Assembly: GCF_002251795.1 (NCBI RefSeq)
Contig: NZ_NOXU01000022.1
Span: 1-64,000 of the forward strand
Source: Niveispirillum lacus
GTDB lineage: Bacteria > Pseudomonadota > Alphaproteobacteria > Azospirillales > Azospirillaceae
Length of the DNA stretch: 64,000 nt
Direction of reading: 5' to 3'
Shown: one piece after another, positions 41,765 through 50,266 of the stretch
Layout of the letters: every line of letters starts with the position of its first letter
How positions within the stretch are numbered: position 1 is the stretch's first letter
Notes under the pieces: generated by a model
What the model was told of the DNA's origin: nothing
Databases searched by the model: none
The model's input: the letters and a program-made list of their open reading frames with translations, nothing else
Program-made: the position numbers and the translations under genes

Positions 41765-42823
41765 ATGAAGATGTTCGCCCGCCGCACCCTTCTTCGCACC
41801 ATGACACGCCATGTGGCGGCGGCAGGATTGGGTGTCGCACTGTTGTCGCTACCGGCCCTGGCGGCTGGGGCCAAGGAAGTGAACATTTATTCATCGCGGC
41901 ACTATGACGCCGACAAGTTGATCTATGCCGCGTTCGAGAAGGAGACGGGCATCCAGGTCAATGTCATCGAGGGCAAGGATGACGAGTTGATCGAGCGTCT
42001 GAAGGCCGAAGGGCGCAACAGCCCGGCTGATGTGCTGCTGGCTGTTGATGCCGGTCGCCTGTGGCGCGCCCAGGATGCGGACGTGCTGCAGCCGGTGAAG
42101 AGTGCGCTGCTGGAAAAGGCGGTGCCGGCGGAATATCGCCAGAAGGATGGCTATTGGTTCGGCCTGTCGGCGCGTGCCCGCGTCATCATCTACAACAAGG
42201 ACAGCGTGAAGCCGTCAGACCTGTCCACCTATGAGGATCTGGCCGATCCGAAATGGAAGGGCCGCCTGCTGGTCCGATCCTCCACCAATGTCTATAGCCA
42301 GTCGCTGACCGGTTCCATCCTGGCCGCCCATGGCGCTGCAAAGACCGAAGCCTGGGCCAAGGGGATTGCCGCCAATTTTGCGCGCAAGCCCCAGGGCGGT
42401 GACACAGACCAGATCAAGGCCGTAGCGGCGGGTGAGGGGGATGTGGCGATCTCCAACACCTACTATCTGGCCCGTATGCTGAATTCCAGCAATCCGGCGG
42501 ATCAGGCCACGGCACAGAAGGTCGGACTGTTCTTCCCCAACCAGAAGGACCGGGGCGCACATGTGAATATTTCCGGTGCCGGCGTCGTGAAATATGCCCC
42601 CAACCGCGATAATGCCGTGAAGTTCCTGGAATTCCTGGCCAAGCCGGAAGCGCAGAAGATCTTCGCCGAGGCCAATTATGAATTCCCGGTGGTGGCCGGT
42701 ATCCCGTCCCATCCGATTGTGGCCGCCTGGGGTGACTTCAAGCGCGACAGCCTGAATGCCAGCGTCTATGGCCAGAACAATGCCGAGGCGCTGAAGATCA
42801 TGGACCGGGCCGGGTGGAAGTGA
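41765..42823 (+). CDS. Iron(III) ABC transporter substrate-binding protein (FbpA/IdiA type)
   Basis: A 352-residue periplasmic protein with signal peptide (VAAAGLGVALLSLPALAAG), then VNIYSSRHYDADKLIYAAFEKETGIQVNVIEGKDDELIERL, the FbpA/IdiA signature. The tyrosine pair of the iron site lies in SNTYYLARML. It binds ferric ions for import. The start is ATG 41765 with AGGAGC upstream; in-frame Met codons earlier have no such site. The permease and ATPase genes are not adjacent, so it either works with a transporter encoded elsewhere or is regulated separately. A Fur-like site precedes it. Confidence 0.88.
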   Translation: MKMFARRTLLRTMTRHVAAAGLGVALLSLPALAAGAKEVNIYSSRHYDADKLIYAAFEKETGIQVNVIEGKDDELIERLKAEGRNSPADVLLAVDAGRLWRAQDADVLQPVKSALLEKAVPAEYRQKDGYWFGLSARARVIIYNKDSVKPSDLSTYEDLADPKWKGRLLVRSSTNVYSQSLTGSILAAHGAAKTEAWAKGIAANFARKPQGGDTDQIKAVAAGEGDVAISNTYYLARMLNSSNPADQATAQKVGLFFPNQKDRGAHVNISGAGVVKYAPNRDNAVKFLEFLAKPEAQKIFAEANYEFPVVAGIPSHPIVAAWGDFKRDSLNASVYGQNNAEALKIMDRAGWK

Positions 42824-42834
42824 GTTGTGACGGG

Positions 42835-42854
42835 GGCGGGGTCAGAACCCCGCC
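42835..42854. terminator. Bidirectional hairpin between convergent genes
   Basis: GGCGGGGT-CAGA-ACCCCGCC, an 8-base stem, spans the end of the iron-binding protein transcript and includes the stop codon (TCA on the plus strand, 42842-42844) of the facing asparaginase gene. No T tract. Confidence 0.5.
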
Positions 42855-43933
42855 TCCACCGCCCCGACCTTCACGCCCGCGCGGTTGCGCAGGGCGGGAT
42901 TGACCAGGGGCTGTAGCGCTGTCCAGTCGGCATCGCTCAACATCCCCAACCGGCGCAGGACGGCGGCCATGGCGGGGCCGGCGGCACGTTTGGCGCCGTC
43001 ATCGATCTTCACCGCGATGGCGATGCCTTCATCGGGAAGGATGCCGACGCTGACACCCTCTGCCCCTGCCTTGGACAGGATGCGGCTGCTCAGGGTCTGC
43101 ATGAACAAAGTGTCGAAGCCTTCGGTCCCGCTGACCAGTTCCGGGTGCGCGCCCCAGGCGGCCAGCAGGCGCTGGGCCGCGTCGGCCCGCGCCGAGGGCA
43201 GGTCCTGCGGATCGGCCAGACGGGCCATGCCGAAGGCCAGCGCCTCCAAAGGCAGGCCGATGGTGGGGATGGAACAACCATCAATACCCCAAGGGGCGCC
43301 TGTCAGATCTTGCGCCGTCACCTGTTCCATGACGCCCAGGATGCGCTGCTGCACCCGGTGCTGATAATTCACATAGCCACGGATGGCCTCTCTCCGGTGC
43401 AGGGCGGTGGTGACCATGCCGGCATGTTTGCCCGAGCAGTTATTGTGCAGCGTCGTCGGCTCTTCCCCCCGGCGCAGCATCGCCTCCCAGGTGGGCACCG
43501 AATAGGGGGCGTGGCTGCCGCATTCCAGATGGTCCGGCGTCAGCCCGATGCGCGACAGCCAGGCCGCCACCCGGCTGGTATGCATCGGTTCGCCATCATG
43601 GCTGGAACAGGCGAGCGCCAGTTCCTCCGACCCCAGACCGAAGGCATCGGCGGCCCCGGTTTCGACCAGGGGCAAGGCCTGCAACGCCTTGTTGGCGGAA
43701 CGGGGGAAGGTGATGGCCTTTACATCGCCGAAACTGGCCAGCACGTGGCCGTCGGCCCCCACCACCACCGCCCGGCCGCGATGGATGCTTTCCACCAGCC
43801 CGCCGCGCGTCACCTGGATCAAGATCGGGTTGGTGCTGTCATCGGGCAGGCGCACGGCCACGCCGCCTGTGGTGTCGGAATGGTGATGGCCGCAGCCGGG
43901 ACCGTGGATATGGGGCGGATTGGGATCGGGCAT
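42842..43933 (-). CDS. L-asparaginase II (Rhizobium etli / type 3 family)
   Basis: Hydrolyses L-asparagine to aspartate and ammonia. The 363-residue protein has the family blocks FPRSANKALQALPLVETGA (nucleophile Ser and Lys), LALACSSHDGEPMHTSRVA, NNCSGKHAGM and GCSIPTIGLPLEALA. The zinc-binding CSGK region is intact. The first 20 residues are unusual: PHIHGPGCGHHHSD, a His/Cys-rich stretch likely to bind metal. The start is ATG 43933; the frame upstream adds 19 residues without support. It is divergent from an RNA methyltransferase gene, 98 bases away. Confidence 0.88.
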   Translation of the reverse strand: MPDPNPPHIHGPGCGHHHSDTTGGVAVRLPDDSTNPILIQVTRGGLVESIHRGRAVVVGADGHVLASFGDVKAITFPRSANKALQALPLVETGAADAFGLGSEELALACSSHDGEPMHTSRVAAWLSRIGLTPDHLECGSHAPYSVPTWEAMLRRGEEPTTLHNNCSGKHAGMVTTALHRREAIRGYVNYQHRVQQRILGVMEQVTAQDLTGAPWGIDGCSIPTIGLPLEALAFGMARLADPQDLPSARADAAQRLLAAWGAHPELVSGTEGFDTLFMQTLSSRILSKAGAEGVSVGILPDEGIAIAVKIDDGAKRAAGPAMAAVLRRLGMLSDADWTALQPLVNPALRNRAGVKVGAVEAGF

Positions 43934-44031
43934 GACCGGTGCGCAGGCGAGGGATGGGGGCAGGCACCTTGCCCCGACGGCCCTTTCCATGCAAGGAGTC
44001 GCGGCAATCCCCTTCCCATCATCAGGTCATC

Positions 44032-44598
44032 ATGCGCGGTTATTTCGCCCTCGGCGCCGAAGGCATCAGCAAGTCCGGCAATCTGGGCACCATCATGCGG
44101 ACAGGCCATGCGTTCGGTGCCAGCTTTGTGTTTTCCGTGAACGCCGTGGTTGACATGGATGAGTTGCGTGTCACCGACACGTCGGGTGGCGTGGACCATG
44201 TTCCCTATTATGGCTGGAAGTCGATTGCAGAGATGGCACTGCCGGCGGGATGCCAACTGGTCGGGTGCGAACTGACCGATGATGCCGCCGAACTGCCCAG
44301 CTTCCGTCACCCGCTGCGCGCCGCCTATGTGTTCGGACCGGAGCGCGGCAACCTGTCGGAGCCTATGCTGGCCCGTTGCGACCATGTGGTGAAGATCCCC
44401 ACCAAGTTCTGCGTCAATGTTTCAGTGGCCGCCGCCATTGTCACCTATGACCGCATGATCAGCCTGGGCCGGTTTGCCGAACGGCCCGTGCGTGTTGGGG
44501 GGCCGCGGGACGCCATGCCCGATCATGTGCATGGCAAGGTCCGCGTCCGGAACAAGGAGAGCCTGCGCATGCGCCCCCTGCTGGGCGGATGGGAGTGA
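44032..44598 (+). CDS. TrmH/SpoU-family RNA methyltransferase
   Basis: A 188-residue SPOUT methyltransferase: MRGYFALGAEGISKSGNLGTIMRTGHAFGASFVF (motif 1), YVFGPERGNLSEPMLARCDHVVKIPT (motif 2) and FCVNVSVAAAIVTYDRMI (motif 3) give the deep-knot fold that methylates ribose 2'-OH of tRNA or rRNA. The usual Asn-Val-Ser-Ala signature is NVSVA here. It lacks the extra N-terminal substrate-binding domain of TrmB/RlmB. The start is ATG 44032, followed by a Lys/Arg-rich tail. Target not assignable. Confidence 0.85.
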   Translation: MRGYFALGAEGISKSGNLGTIMRTGHAFGASFVFSVNAVVDMDELRVTDTSGGVDHVPYYGWKSIAEMALPAGCQLVGCELTDDAAELPSFRHPLRAAYVFGPERGNLSEPMLARCDHVVKIPTKFCVNVSVAAAIVTYDRMISLGRFAERPVRVGGPRDAMPDHVHGKVRVRNKESLRMRPLLGGWE

Positions 44599-44705
44599 AA
44601 GGCGCTGGCCGGCGAGCGCCATCGCCACATCTTCAGGTCAGGTGGGAACAGAGATGCCTGTTTCCCAAATATGCTATAGTCGGATGTCCGATGACGAGGC
44701 CCGCC

Positions 44706-45044
44706 ATGTCTGCCTACATGCGCTTTCCTGCCCTGACCCTGCTTTTCCTGGCGCTAGCCGGTCCTGTGGTGGCCCAGCAAGCCAAACCACAGCCGGAGGT
44801 CATGGACGAGGTGATCGTGACGGCCCCGCGCAATGGCGAACCGGGCTTTCAGGAAGACCAGGAGTATCACCAGAAAGAATATCAGCGCCTGCACGCGATG
44901 TTCGGCAAGCCGCCTGCGGCGCAGCCACGCGGCGATCAGATTTTCGCGTCCGGCGGGACGATGAGTGCCCCGAATGACCGTTCGCCCGTCCGCGAGCAGA
45001 TTGAGAGTGCCCCCCGCTTGCGCGATACGTTCGGCGGCAACTGA
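44706..45044 (+). CDS. Small secreted protein with TonB-box-like motif
   Basis: Not recognised as a named family. The 112-residue product has a clear signal peptide (FPALTLLFLALAGPVVAQQ), then after about 10 residues MDEVIVTAPRNGEPG. DEVIVTA is the form of the TonB box seen at the N-terminus of TonB-dependent receptors. No barrel follows; the rest is hydrophilic, Gln/Glu/Pro-rich and probably disordered. The start may be MSAYMRF at 44706, MTRPAM at 44691 or MRFPAL at 44718. It could be a free TonB ligand or a relic of a receptor. Confidence 0.6.
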   Translation: MSAYMRFPALTLLFLALAGPVVAQQAKPQPEVMDEVIVTAPRNGEPGFQEDQEYHQKEYQRLHAMFGKPPAAQPRGDQIFASGGTMSAPNDRSPVREQIESAPRLRDTFGGN

Positions 45045-45071
45045 TCAAGGTCCACGTGCGGTCCCATCGCG

Positions 45072-45746
45072 CTAGACTTGGGGATCGGGATTTTCCATGT
45101 CGATCACCGCAATGTTGCCCAGCGTTCGAGTTGACAATATCCGCAGACGGTTATCGGGGCCGTGGGGGTAGAATGCCGGTCCCGCCAGACGCGGTGCCGC
45201 TGCCCGCCCCAACAGGAAGGGGGCCACGGCGATGCGTAACCGGTGGAACGCACCGGCGGACAGGAACTGTGTCAATATCTGACACCCCCCCTCAACCATC
45301 AATCGCTGAATGCCCAAGCCCGACAATTGGGTGAGGATACCTGCAACACCGTCGCTCGCGACCATCCCGACCACCGTTGCAACTGGGCCCAGCCGGGCCC
45401 GCGTGACGGCCAGGGCTGCTTCGTCACACAGGACAATCACGGGCCCGCCCTGCTGGAAAAAAGCGCTATCGGGATCAAGATCGCCAGAAGAGGTCACCAC
45501 CACCTTGCTGGGCTGTTCGGGCAGGCCACGTGTCCGCCGCGCCGCCACCAGTTCGGGATATCGCACGGTCAGGCGTGGCTTGTCCCGCCGGACAGTGGCC
45601 GCCCCGACCAGAATGGCATCACAATCGGCACGAATTGCATGCATGTCATGGCAATCCTCCTCGCTCGACAAGATCAGCCGTCTACCGCAATCACTGTCGA
45701 TATGCCCATCAAGGGACATGCAGACGGATAGATGTACCCAATGCAT
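45072..45746 (-). CDS. RibD C-terminal domain / dihydrofolate-reductase-like reductase
   Basis: A 224-residue stand-alone reductase domain homologous to the second half of RibD. Landmarks are VHLSVCMSLDGHID, DAILVGAATVRRDKPRLTVR (NADPH-binding strand), and IQRLMVEGGCQILTQFL near the end. In RibD this domain reduces the ribosyl side chain of the pyrimidine intermediate in riboflavin synthesis. A lone copy without the deaminase may act on another pyrimidine or on a natural product. The start is ATG 45746 with GGAAGGA ten bases upstream. Confidence 0.82.
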   Translation of the reverse strand: MHWVHLSVCMSLDGHIDSDCGRRLILSSEEDCHDMHAIRADCDAILVGAATVRRDKPRLTVRYPELVAARRTRGLPEQPSKVVVTSSGDLDPDSAFFQQGGPVIVLCDEAALAVTRARLGPVATVVGMVASDGVAGILTQLSGLGIQRLMVEGGCQILTQFLSAGAFHRLRIAVAPFLLGRAAAPRLAGPAFYPHGPDNRLRILSTRTLGNIAVIDMENPDPQV

Positions 45747-45993
45747 ATGGCGCGTCCTTCCTCCCCGATGGTTCGTTAACATGGCAAGCCCTTCATGGGC
45801 TGCCGGTCCCGCCGGCCGGTGCAGGTAAGGGTGGGGCGCGGGGGGGGACCTGTCCAGTGGATGGCGGGTCGAGAACGCGAAGTTTTATCCAGGAATGGCC
45901 AATCCTTTCGGTCAGGTGGCGTTTGATTGACAGTCTGCGCCCGGCCGCCTACCAACCGTGCCTGGTTTACAGGCAGGAAACGGGAGAATTCTG

Positions 45994-46779
45994 ATGCGGC
46001 GGTTGGTGGGATATGGCGCGGCAGTCGGTCTGCTGGCCCTGTCGATGGTCGGGTTGACCGTCGGGTCTGTCGCAGCGCAGGTAACGCTGCGGGCGGATAG
46101 CTGGTGTCCTTATAACTGCGAGCCAGGTGACCGTCCCGGCTACCTGATCGAGATCGCGAAGGCCGCCCTGGAACCCGCTGGTCATAAGGTTGATTACCAG
46201 TTGATGCCATGGACAGAGGCCCTGGCTGGGGCAGCCGCCGGAACGATTTCGGCTGCTGTGGGTGCCACGCGCGATGAGGCGCCGGATCTTGTCTATGCCA
46301 GCTTGCCGTTAGGCATGTCGCGCCCCACCCTGGTGATCCGCAAGGGCAAAGAGACCAAGGATTTCAAGATCACCAACCTGGAGTCGCTCAAGACCCTGCG
46401 CTTCGGGTCGATCCAGGACTATTTCTACAGCACGGCAGTGAACGCCTTCATCGATGCCCATAAGGGTTCGCCCAATATGGTGCAGGTCACCGGTGATAAT
46501 GTGACCGAAGATCTTGTCAATATGCTGATTGACGGCAAACTGGATGCCATTGTCGAGGACAGCAATGTTGTCGATTATCTTCTGGAATCAAAGGGATACC
46601 GTAACCTGTTCAACTATCATGCTCTGGGCGAGCATGCGTCGGTGTCCATCGGTTTTTCGCCCAAGGACCCGAACAGCGCCACCTATGTAAAGCTGATCGA
46701 TGCCAAACTGGTCGAACTGCGCAAGACCGGCCAATTGGCCAGTTTGCTTGCGCGGTACGGTGTCAAGGATTGGCAATGA
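45994..46779 (+). CDS. Lone ABC-type substrate-binding protein (SBP_bac_3)
   Basis: A 261-residue periplasmic binding protein with signal peptide (GYGAAVGLLALSMVGLTVGSVAAQ). The family signature WCPYNCEPGDRPGYLIEIAKAALEPAGH opens lobe 1, and DAIVEDSNVVDYLL closes the hinge. No ATPase or permease is adjacent. Such solitary proteins may serve a remote transporter or act as sensors. A CPYNC cysteine pair near the N-terminus may form a disulfide. The start is ATG 45994 with GGGAGA upstream. Confidence 0.82.
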   Translation: MRRLVGYGAAVGLLALSMVGLTVGSVAAQVTLRADSWCPYNCEPGDRPGYLIEIAKAALEPAGHKVDYQLMPWTEALAGAAAGTISAAVGATRDEAPDLVYASLPLGMSRPTLVIRKGKETKDFKITNLESLKTLRFGSIQDYFYSTAVNAFIDAHKGSPNMVQVTGDNVTEDLVNMLIDGKLDAIVEDSNVVDYLLESKGYRNLFNYHALGEHASVSIGFSPKDPNSATYVKLIDAKLVELRKTGQLASLLARYGVKDWQ

Positions 46780-46844
46780 TACAGCGGATGATCGGGGGAC
46801 AATGTCCCCCGATCATCATGCATAATCACCGTGTTCCCGGCGCC

Positions 46845-47222
46845 TCAGAGCGGCCCGGTCATCAAGAAAGCGTTCAGTTTGTTGCCATCCGGATCCCGGA
46901 AATAGGCGGCATAGAAATTGTCGCCGCGCGGGCCCGGCGGGCCTTCGCAGGTGCCGCCCAATGACAGGGCGATATCGTACAGGCGGTGGACCTGTTCCTT
47001 GTCCTTTGCTTCCAAGGCCACCATCACGCCATTGCCGACACTGGCCGGGTTGCCGTCAAACGGCTTTATCAGCCCGATACCAGCGCCACCACCGGGCGTA
47101 CCCCAGGCAATGCCCGTCGGGAACTCCATCATCCGGCCTGTGCCCAGTTCCTTGGCAAGGGCATCATAGAACGCAGCGGCCCGCGCCAGATCGTTGGTCC
47201 CCAGCGTTACATATCCGATCAT
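46845..47222 (-). CDS. VOC-family (glyoxalase-like) protein
   Basis: A 125-residue single-unit vicinal-oxygen-chelate protein: MIGYVTLGTNDLARAAAFYDALAKELGTG opens the first beta-alpha-beta unit and GDNFYAAYFRDPDGNKLNAFL closes the second, with the metal-ligand Glu replaced by Asn in PDGNKLNAF. It is thus probably not a standard lactoylglutathione lyase; relatives include bleomycin-resistance-like binding proteins. The start at 47222 has GGGGGAAA upstream. It follows rdgB in the same direction where hemW is often found. Confidence 0.82.
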   Translation of the reverse strand: MIGYVTLGTNDLARAAAFYDALAKELGTGRMMEFPTGIAWGTPGGGAGIGLIKPFDGNPASVGNGVMVALEAKDKEQVHRLYDIALSLGGTCEGPPGPRGDNFYAAYFRDPDGNKLNAFLMTGPL

Positions 47223-47304
47223 TGTTTCCCCCAGATCATGCCCCGCCACAGCCAGCGGGATGATGGGAACAATACCAGAACATTCTAATCAATCCGAGTC
47301 TTTT

Positions 47305-47922
47305 TCACCCCGTTTGAAAGCAAAGCGCCTTCAACTTTGCAAACGCATCGGCACGATGGCTGATGGCATGTTTGAGGTCCGGGTCCATCTCTCCGCAGGT
47401 GATGTCATGACCGTCGGGGATGAAAATCGGATCATAGCCAAAGCCCCGTATGCCGCGTGCCGGGAAGGTCAGGCGCCCTTCGAACCGGCCCTCCACCGCC
47501 TCTACATGCCCATCGGGCCAGGCCAGCGCCAGGGTGCAGATGAAGGCGGCACGGTCGCCCTTGCGGTCTGGGGATGCTTCCAGCGCCAGCCGAACCTTCT
47601 CCATGGCGATGCTGAAATCCTTGGTTGGCCCTGCCCAGCGCGCGGAATAGACGCCGGGATCGCCGCCCAGCCCGTCCACCGACAGGCCACTGTCATCGGC
47701 CAGCGCCGGCAGGCCCGAGGCGATGGCAGCGGCCCGCGCCTTCAGCATGGCATTGCCGATATAGGTCGTCTCCGTCTCCTCCGGTTCCGCCAGCCCCAGT
47801 TCGCCGGCGCTGGGGAAGTTGGCGACATGGTCTTTCAGCAGTGCCGCAATCTCCGGCACCTTGCCCTTGTTGTGCGTGGCGATCACCAGCGTGTCACCGG
47901 TGAAGAGGCGGGGGTGGGTCAT
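47305..47922 (-). CDS. rdgB: Non-canonical purine NTP pyrophosphatase (dITP/XTP)
   Basis: Removes dITP, ITP and XTP from the nucleotide pool. The 205-residue protein has the HAM1 blocks VIATHNKGKVPEI, ALADDSGLSVDGLGGDPGVYSARWAG and FGYDPIFIPDG, with SHRADAFAKL at the end. The start is ATG 47922 (MTHPRLF); the open frame beyond adds 18 unlike residues. It belongs to the rdgB-rph-hrcA-grpE neighbourhood of alphaproteobacteria, with a small HTH gene inserted between it and rph. Confidence 0.93.
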   Translation of the reverse strand: MTHPRLFTGDTLVIATHNKGKVPEIAALLKDHVANFPSAGELGLAEPEETETTYIGNAMLKARAAAIASGLPALADDSGLSVDGLGGDPGVYSARWAGPTKDFSIAMEKVRLALEASPDRKGDRAAFICTLALAWPDGHVEAVEGRFEGRLTFPARGIRGFGYDPIFIPDGHDITCGEMDPDLKHAISHRADAFAKLKALCFQTG

Positions 47923-47992
47923 GGGGGCTCCGGGGACGAAACAATAGGCATGTGATAGCCCTGCAACCGGGGCCAAGACAATGAGTGCTCTT

Positions 47993-48220
47993 TTACGTCG
48001 CCAGCGCCCCCGCGACCATGTCGGGATGGCTGGCGATAACCTTCAGATAGGGTTGCGCAGCCTTATCCGAACGGCGACGGCCCTGTTCCCAATCCTGGAC
48101 CGTGCGGGCATCCAGGCCGAAGCGTTCCGCGAATTTAGGGCGGGACAGGCCCAGGCGTGTTGGCACCCATGGCAAAGCGAACCTTACTGCGGCATTGCCG
48201 CAGTACCTGTTGACTGGCAT
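47993..48220 (-). CDS. Small XRE-type helix-turn-helix protein (antitoxin-like), orphan
   Basis: A 75-residue frame whose part LGLSRPKFAERFGLDARTVQDWEQGRRRSD is the DNA-binding region of MqsA/HigA-like antitoxins, followed by AAQPYLKVIASHPDMV, the usual closing helix. The first ~20 residues match the family poorly, and AAGGGG is only three bases before the ATG. It may be a truncated remnant. No toxin gene (RelE/HigB type) is adjacent. It occupies the gap between rdgB and rph, which are neighbours in relatives. Confidence 0.55.
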   Translation of the reverse strand: MPVNRYCGNAAVRFALPWVPTRLGLSRPKFAERFGLDARTVQDWEQGRRRSDKAAQPYLKVIASHPDMVAGALAT

Positions 48221-48228
48221 CAGCCCCT

Positions 48229-48948
48229 TTACAGCCCCAGCGCCTGACGCTGCAGCGCCGTCAGTTCGCCGATGCCCTTGCGGGCCAGCGCCATCAGGGC
48301 CATGAATTCGCTCTCATCAAACGGCTTGTCCTCGGCCGTGCCCTGGATTTCCACGATACCGCCGCGGCCGGTCAGTACGAAATTGGCATCCGCACCGGCA
48401 TTGCTGTCTTCCGGATAATCCAGGTCCAGGACGGGAACGCCATTATAGATGCCGCAGGAAATGGCGGCGACCTGATCGATCAGGGGGATGGTGGACAGGG
48501 TGCCTGCGCGCACCAGATGCTGAAACGCCAGATGCAGGGCGACATAGGCGCCGGTGATGCTGGCGGTGCGGGTGCCGCCATCGGCCTGGATCACGTCGCA
48601 ATCGACCTTGATCTGCACCTCGCCCATGGCCTTCAGATCGGTAACAGCGCGCAAAGAGCGGCCGATCAGGCGCTGGATTTCCTGGGTGCGGCCCGATTGT
48701 TTGCCCTTGGCGGCCTCGCGGTCGGTGCGGGAATGGGTGGAACGCGGCAGCATGCCATATTCAGCCGTCACCCAGCCCTGGCCCTTGCCGCGCAGGAAGG
48801 GGGGCACCTTTTCGTCCACGCTGGCAGTGCAGAGCACATGGGTGTCACCGAACTTCACCAGGCACGACCCCTCGGCATGGCGGGAGAAATTCGTCTCCAG
48901 GCTGACGGAGCGGAGTTGATCGGCCAGGCGGCCGGAGGGGCGGGTCAT
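48229..48948 (-). CDS. rph: Ribonuclease PH
   Basis: A 3'-5' phosphorolytic exoribonuclease that trims the CCA end of tRNA precursors and helps degrade structured RNA. The 239-residue single PH domain has [47 protein letters not shown] (phosphate-binding Arg) and [23 protein letters not shown] (catalytic Asp). The start is ATG 48948 with GGAAGA upstream; the frame is open to 49017 but lacks support. It is divergent from hrcA by 121 bases. Confidence 0.96.
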   Translation of the reverse strand: MTRPSGRLADQLRSVSLETNFSRHAEGSCLVKFGDTHVLCTASVDEKVPPFLRGKGQGWVTAEYGMLPRSTHSRTDREAAKGKQSGRTQEIQRLIGRSLRAVTDLKAMGEVQIKVDCDVIQADGGTRTASITGAYVALHLAFQHLVRAGTLSTIPLIDQVAAISCGIYNGVPVLDLDYPEDSNAGADANFVLTGRGGIVEIQGTAEDKPFDESEFMALMALARKGIGELTALQRQALGL

Positions 48949-49069
48949 GATGTCTTCCGTGTTCTTGGGATATCCTGCCCCCGTCATAGCAATGCAGGCG
49001 CGCTTGCGTCCAGCCATGCTATGGTTCGCCCTCCATTGATTTGACTGGTGTCGCCTACTAAACTTTTCA

Positions 49070-50140
49070 ATGAATGCAACGGCAAGGGACCGGTGCGAAA
49101 GTATGATCTGTGAGCTGAACCAGCGGTCGCGGGAGATTTTCCGCCATATTGTGGAAGCCTATGTGCAGACGGGGGAGCCGGTGGGGTCGCGTACCCTGTC
49201 GCGGCGACTGACGGCCACCCTGTCGCCAGCCACCATTCGTAATGTCATGGCGGATCTGGAGGAGCTGGGTCTGCTGGTTGCCCCCCACACATCCGCCGGG
49301 CGCATCCCCACCGATGCCGGGCTGCGCATGTTTGTCAACGGCCTGCTGGAGGTTGGCGACCTGACCGAGCGGGAGCGGGAGGATATCGAGGCCACCTGTT
49401 CGGCGCGCGGCCGGTCGGTGCCGGAGGTGCTGGAGGAGGCCACAAACCTGTTGTCCGGTCTGTCATCCTGCGCCGGGCTGGTGCTGGCGCCCAAGACGGA
49501 CCGCCCTTTGAAACATATTGAGTTTGTCAGCCTGTCACCGGGCCGGGCGCTGGTTGTGCTGGTCACCGAGGATGGGTTGGTGGAGAACCGGGTGGTGGAG
49601 GTACCGACCGGCCTGCCACCATCCGCCCTGCAAATGGCCAGTAATTATCTGAACGCCCGTGTCGTTGGACGCACCCTGGCGGAGGCGCGGGCCTTCATCC
49701 AAAAAGAGCTGGAGGATCAGCGCACGCAACTGGATACGCTGACCCAGAAGGTGGTGCAGACGGGGCTGGCCACCTGGTCCGGGGCACGGGGTACACAAGG
49801 CTACCTGATCGTGCGCGGGCAGGCCAAGCTGCTGGAGGATGTCACCGCCATTTCCGATCTGGAGCGTATCCGCAACCTGTTTGAGGCGCTGGAAACCCGC
49901 GAACAGATGTTGCGCATGCTGGACGCGACGGGCAAGGCGGAAGGGGTGCAGATCTTCATCGGGGCGGAGAATGATCTTTTCTCCCATGCCGGCTGTTCGA
50001 TGATTGTCAGCCCCTATGCCAACGCCAAGGAGCAGATTGTCGGTGCCATCGGCGTGATTGGCCCGACCCGCATCAACTATGCCCGTATCATCCCGATGGT
50101 CGACTATACGGCAAAGCTGATCGGCAGGTTGATGGGGTGA
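49070..50140 (+). CDS. hrcA: Heat-inducible transcription repressor HrcA
   Basis: Represses groESL and related genes by binding CIRCE elements; its folding depends on GroEL. The 356-residue protein has a winged-helix N-terminus ([32 protein letters not shown], then [18 protein letters not shown]), a GAF-like middle, and the C-terminal [22 protein letters not shown] and [15 protein letters not shown] blocks. The start may be ATG 49070 or ATG 49103 ([13 protein letters not shown]), the latter matching the family N-terminus better. No CIRCE element occurs near it in this window, so its targets lie elsewhere. Confidence 0.95.
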   Translation: MNATARDRCESMICELNQRSREIFRHIVEAYVQTGEPVGSRTLSRRLTATLSPATIRNVMADLEELGLLVAPHTSAGRIPTDAGLRMFVNGLLEVGDLTEREREDIEATCSARGRSVPEVLEEATNLLSGLSSCAGLVLAPKTDRPLKHIEFVSLSPGRALVVLVTEDGLVENRVVEVPTGLPPSALQMASNYLNARVVGRTLAEARAFIQKELEDQRTQLDTLTQKVVQTGLATWSGARGTQGYLIVRGQAKLLEDVTAISDLERIRNLFEALETREQMLRMLDATGKAEGVQIFIGAENDLFSHAGCSMIVSPYANAKEQIVGAIGVIGPTRINYARIIPMVDYTAKLIGRLMG

Positions 50141-50161
50141 GCTGCTCTTGCGGTAAGGGGG

Positions 50162-50215
50162 GATGCCACCCTATTTCTGGGTCGCGGCATCTCGACAGGC
50201 GGCTTAATCCCGCCT
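50162..50215 (+). other. Tandem hairpins in the hrcA-grpE spacer
   Basis: The first hairpin, 50162-50191, pairs GATGCC/GGCATC with inner ACCC/GGGT. The second, 50197-50215, pairs AGGCGG/CCGCCT. Neither has a T tract. They may tune transcript ends or stability between hrcA and grpE. Confidence 0.4.
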
Positions 50216-50266
50216 AAACCAGAGGGCCATTTCCATCCCTGTATGATCCCAAGGGCAAGTTCCGCA

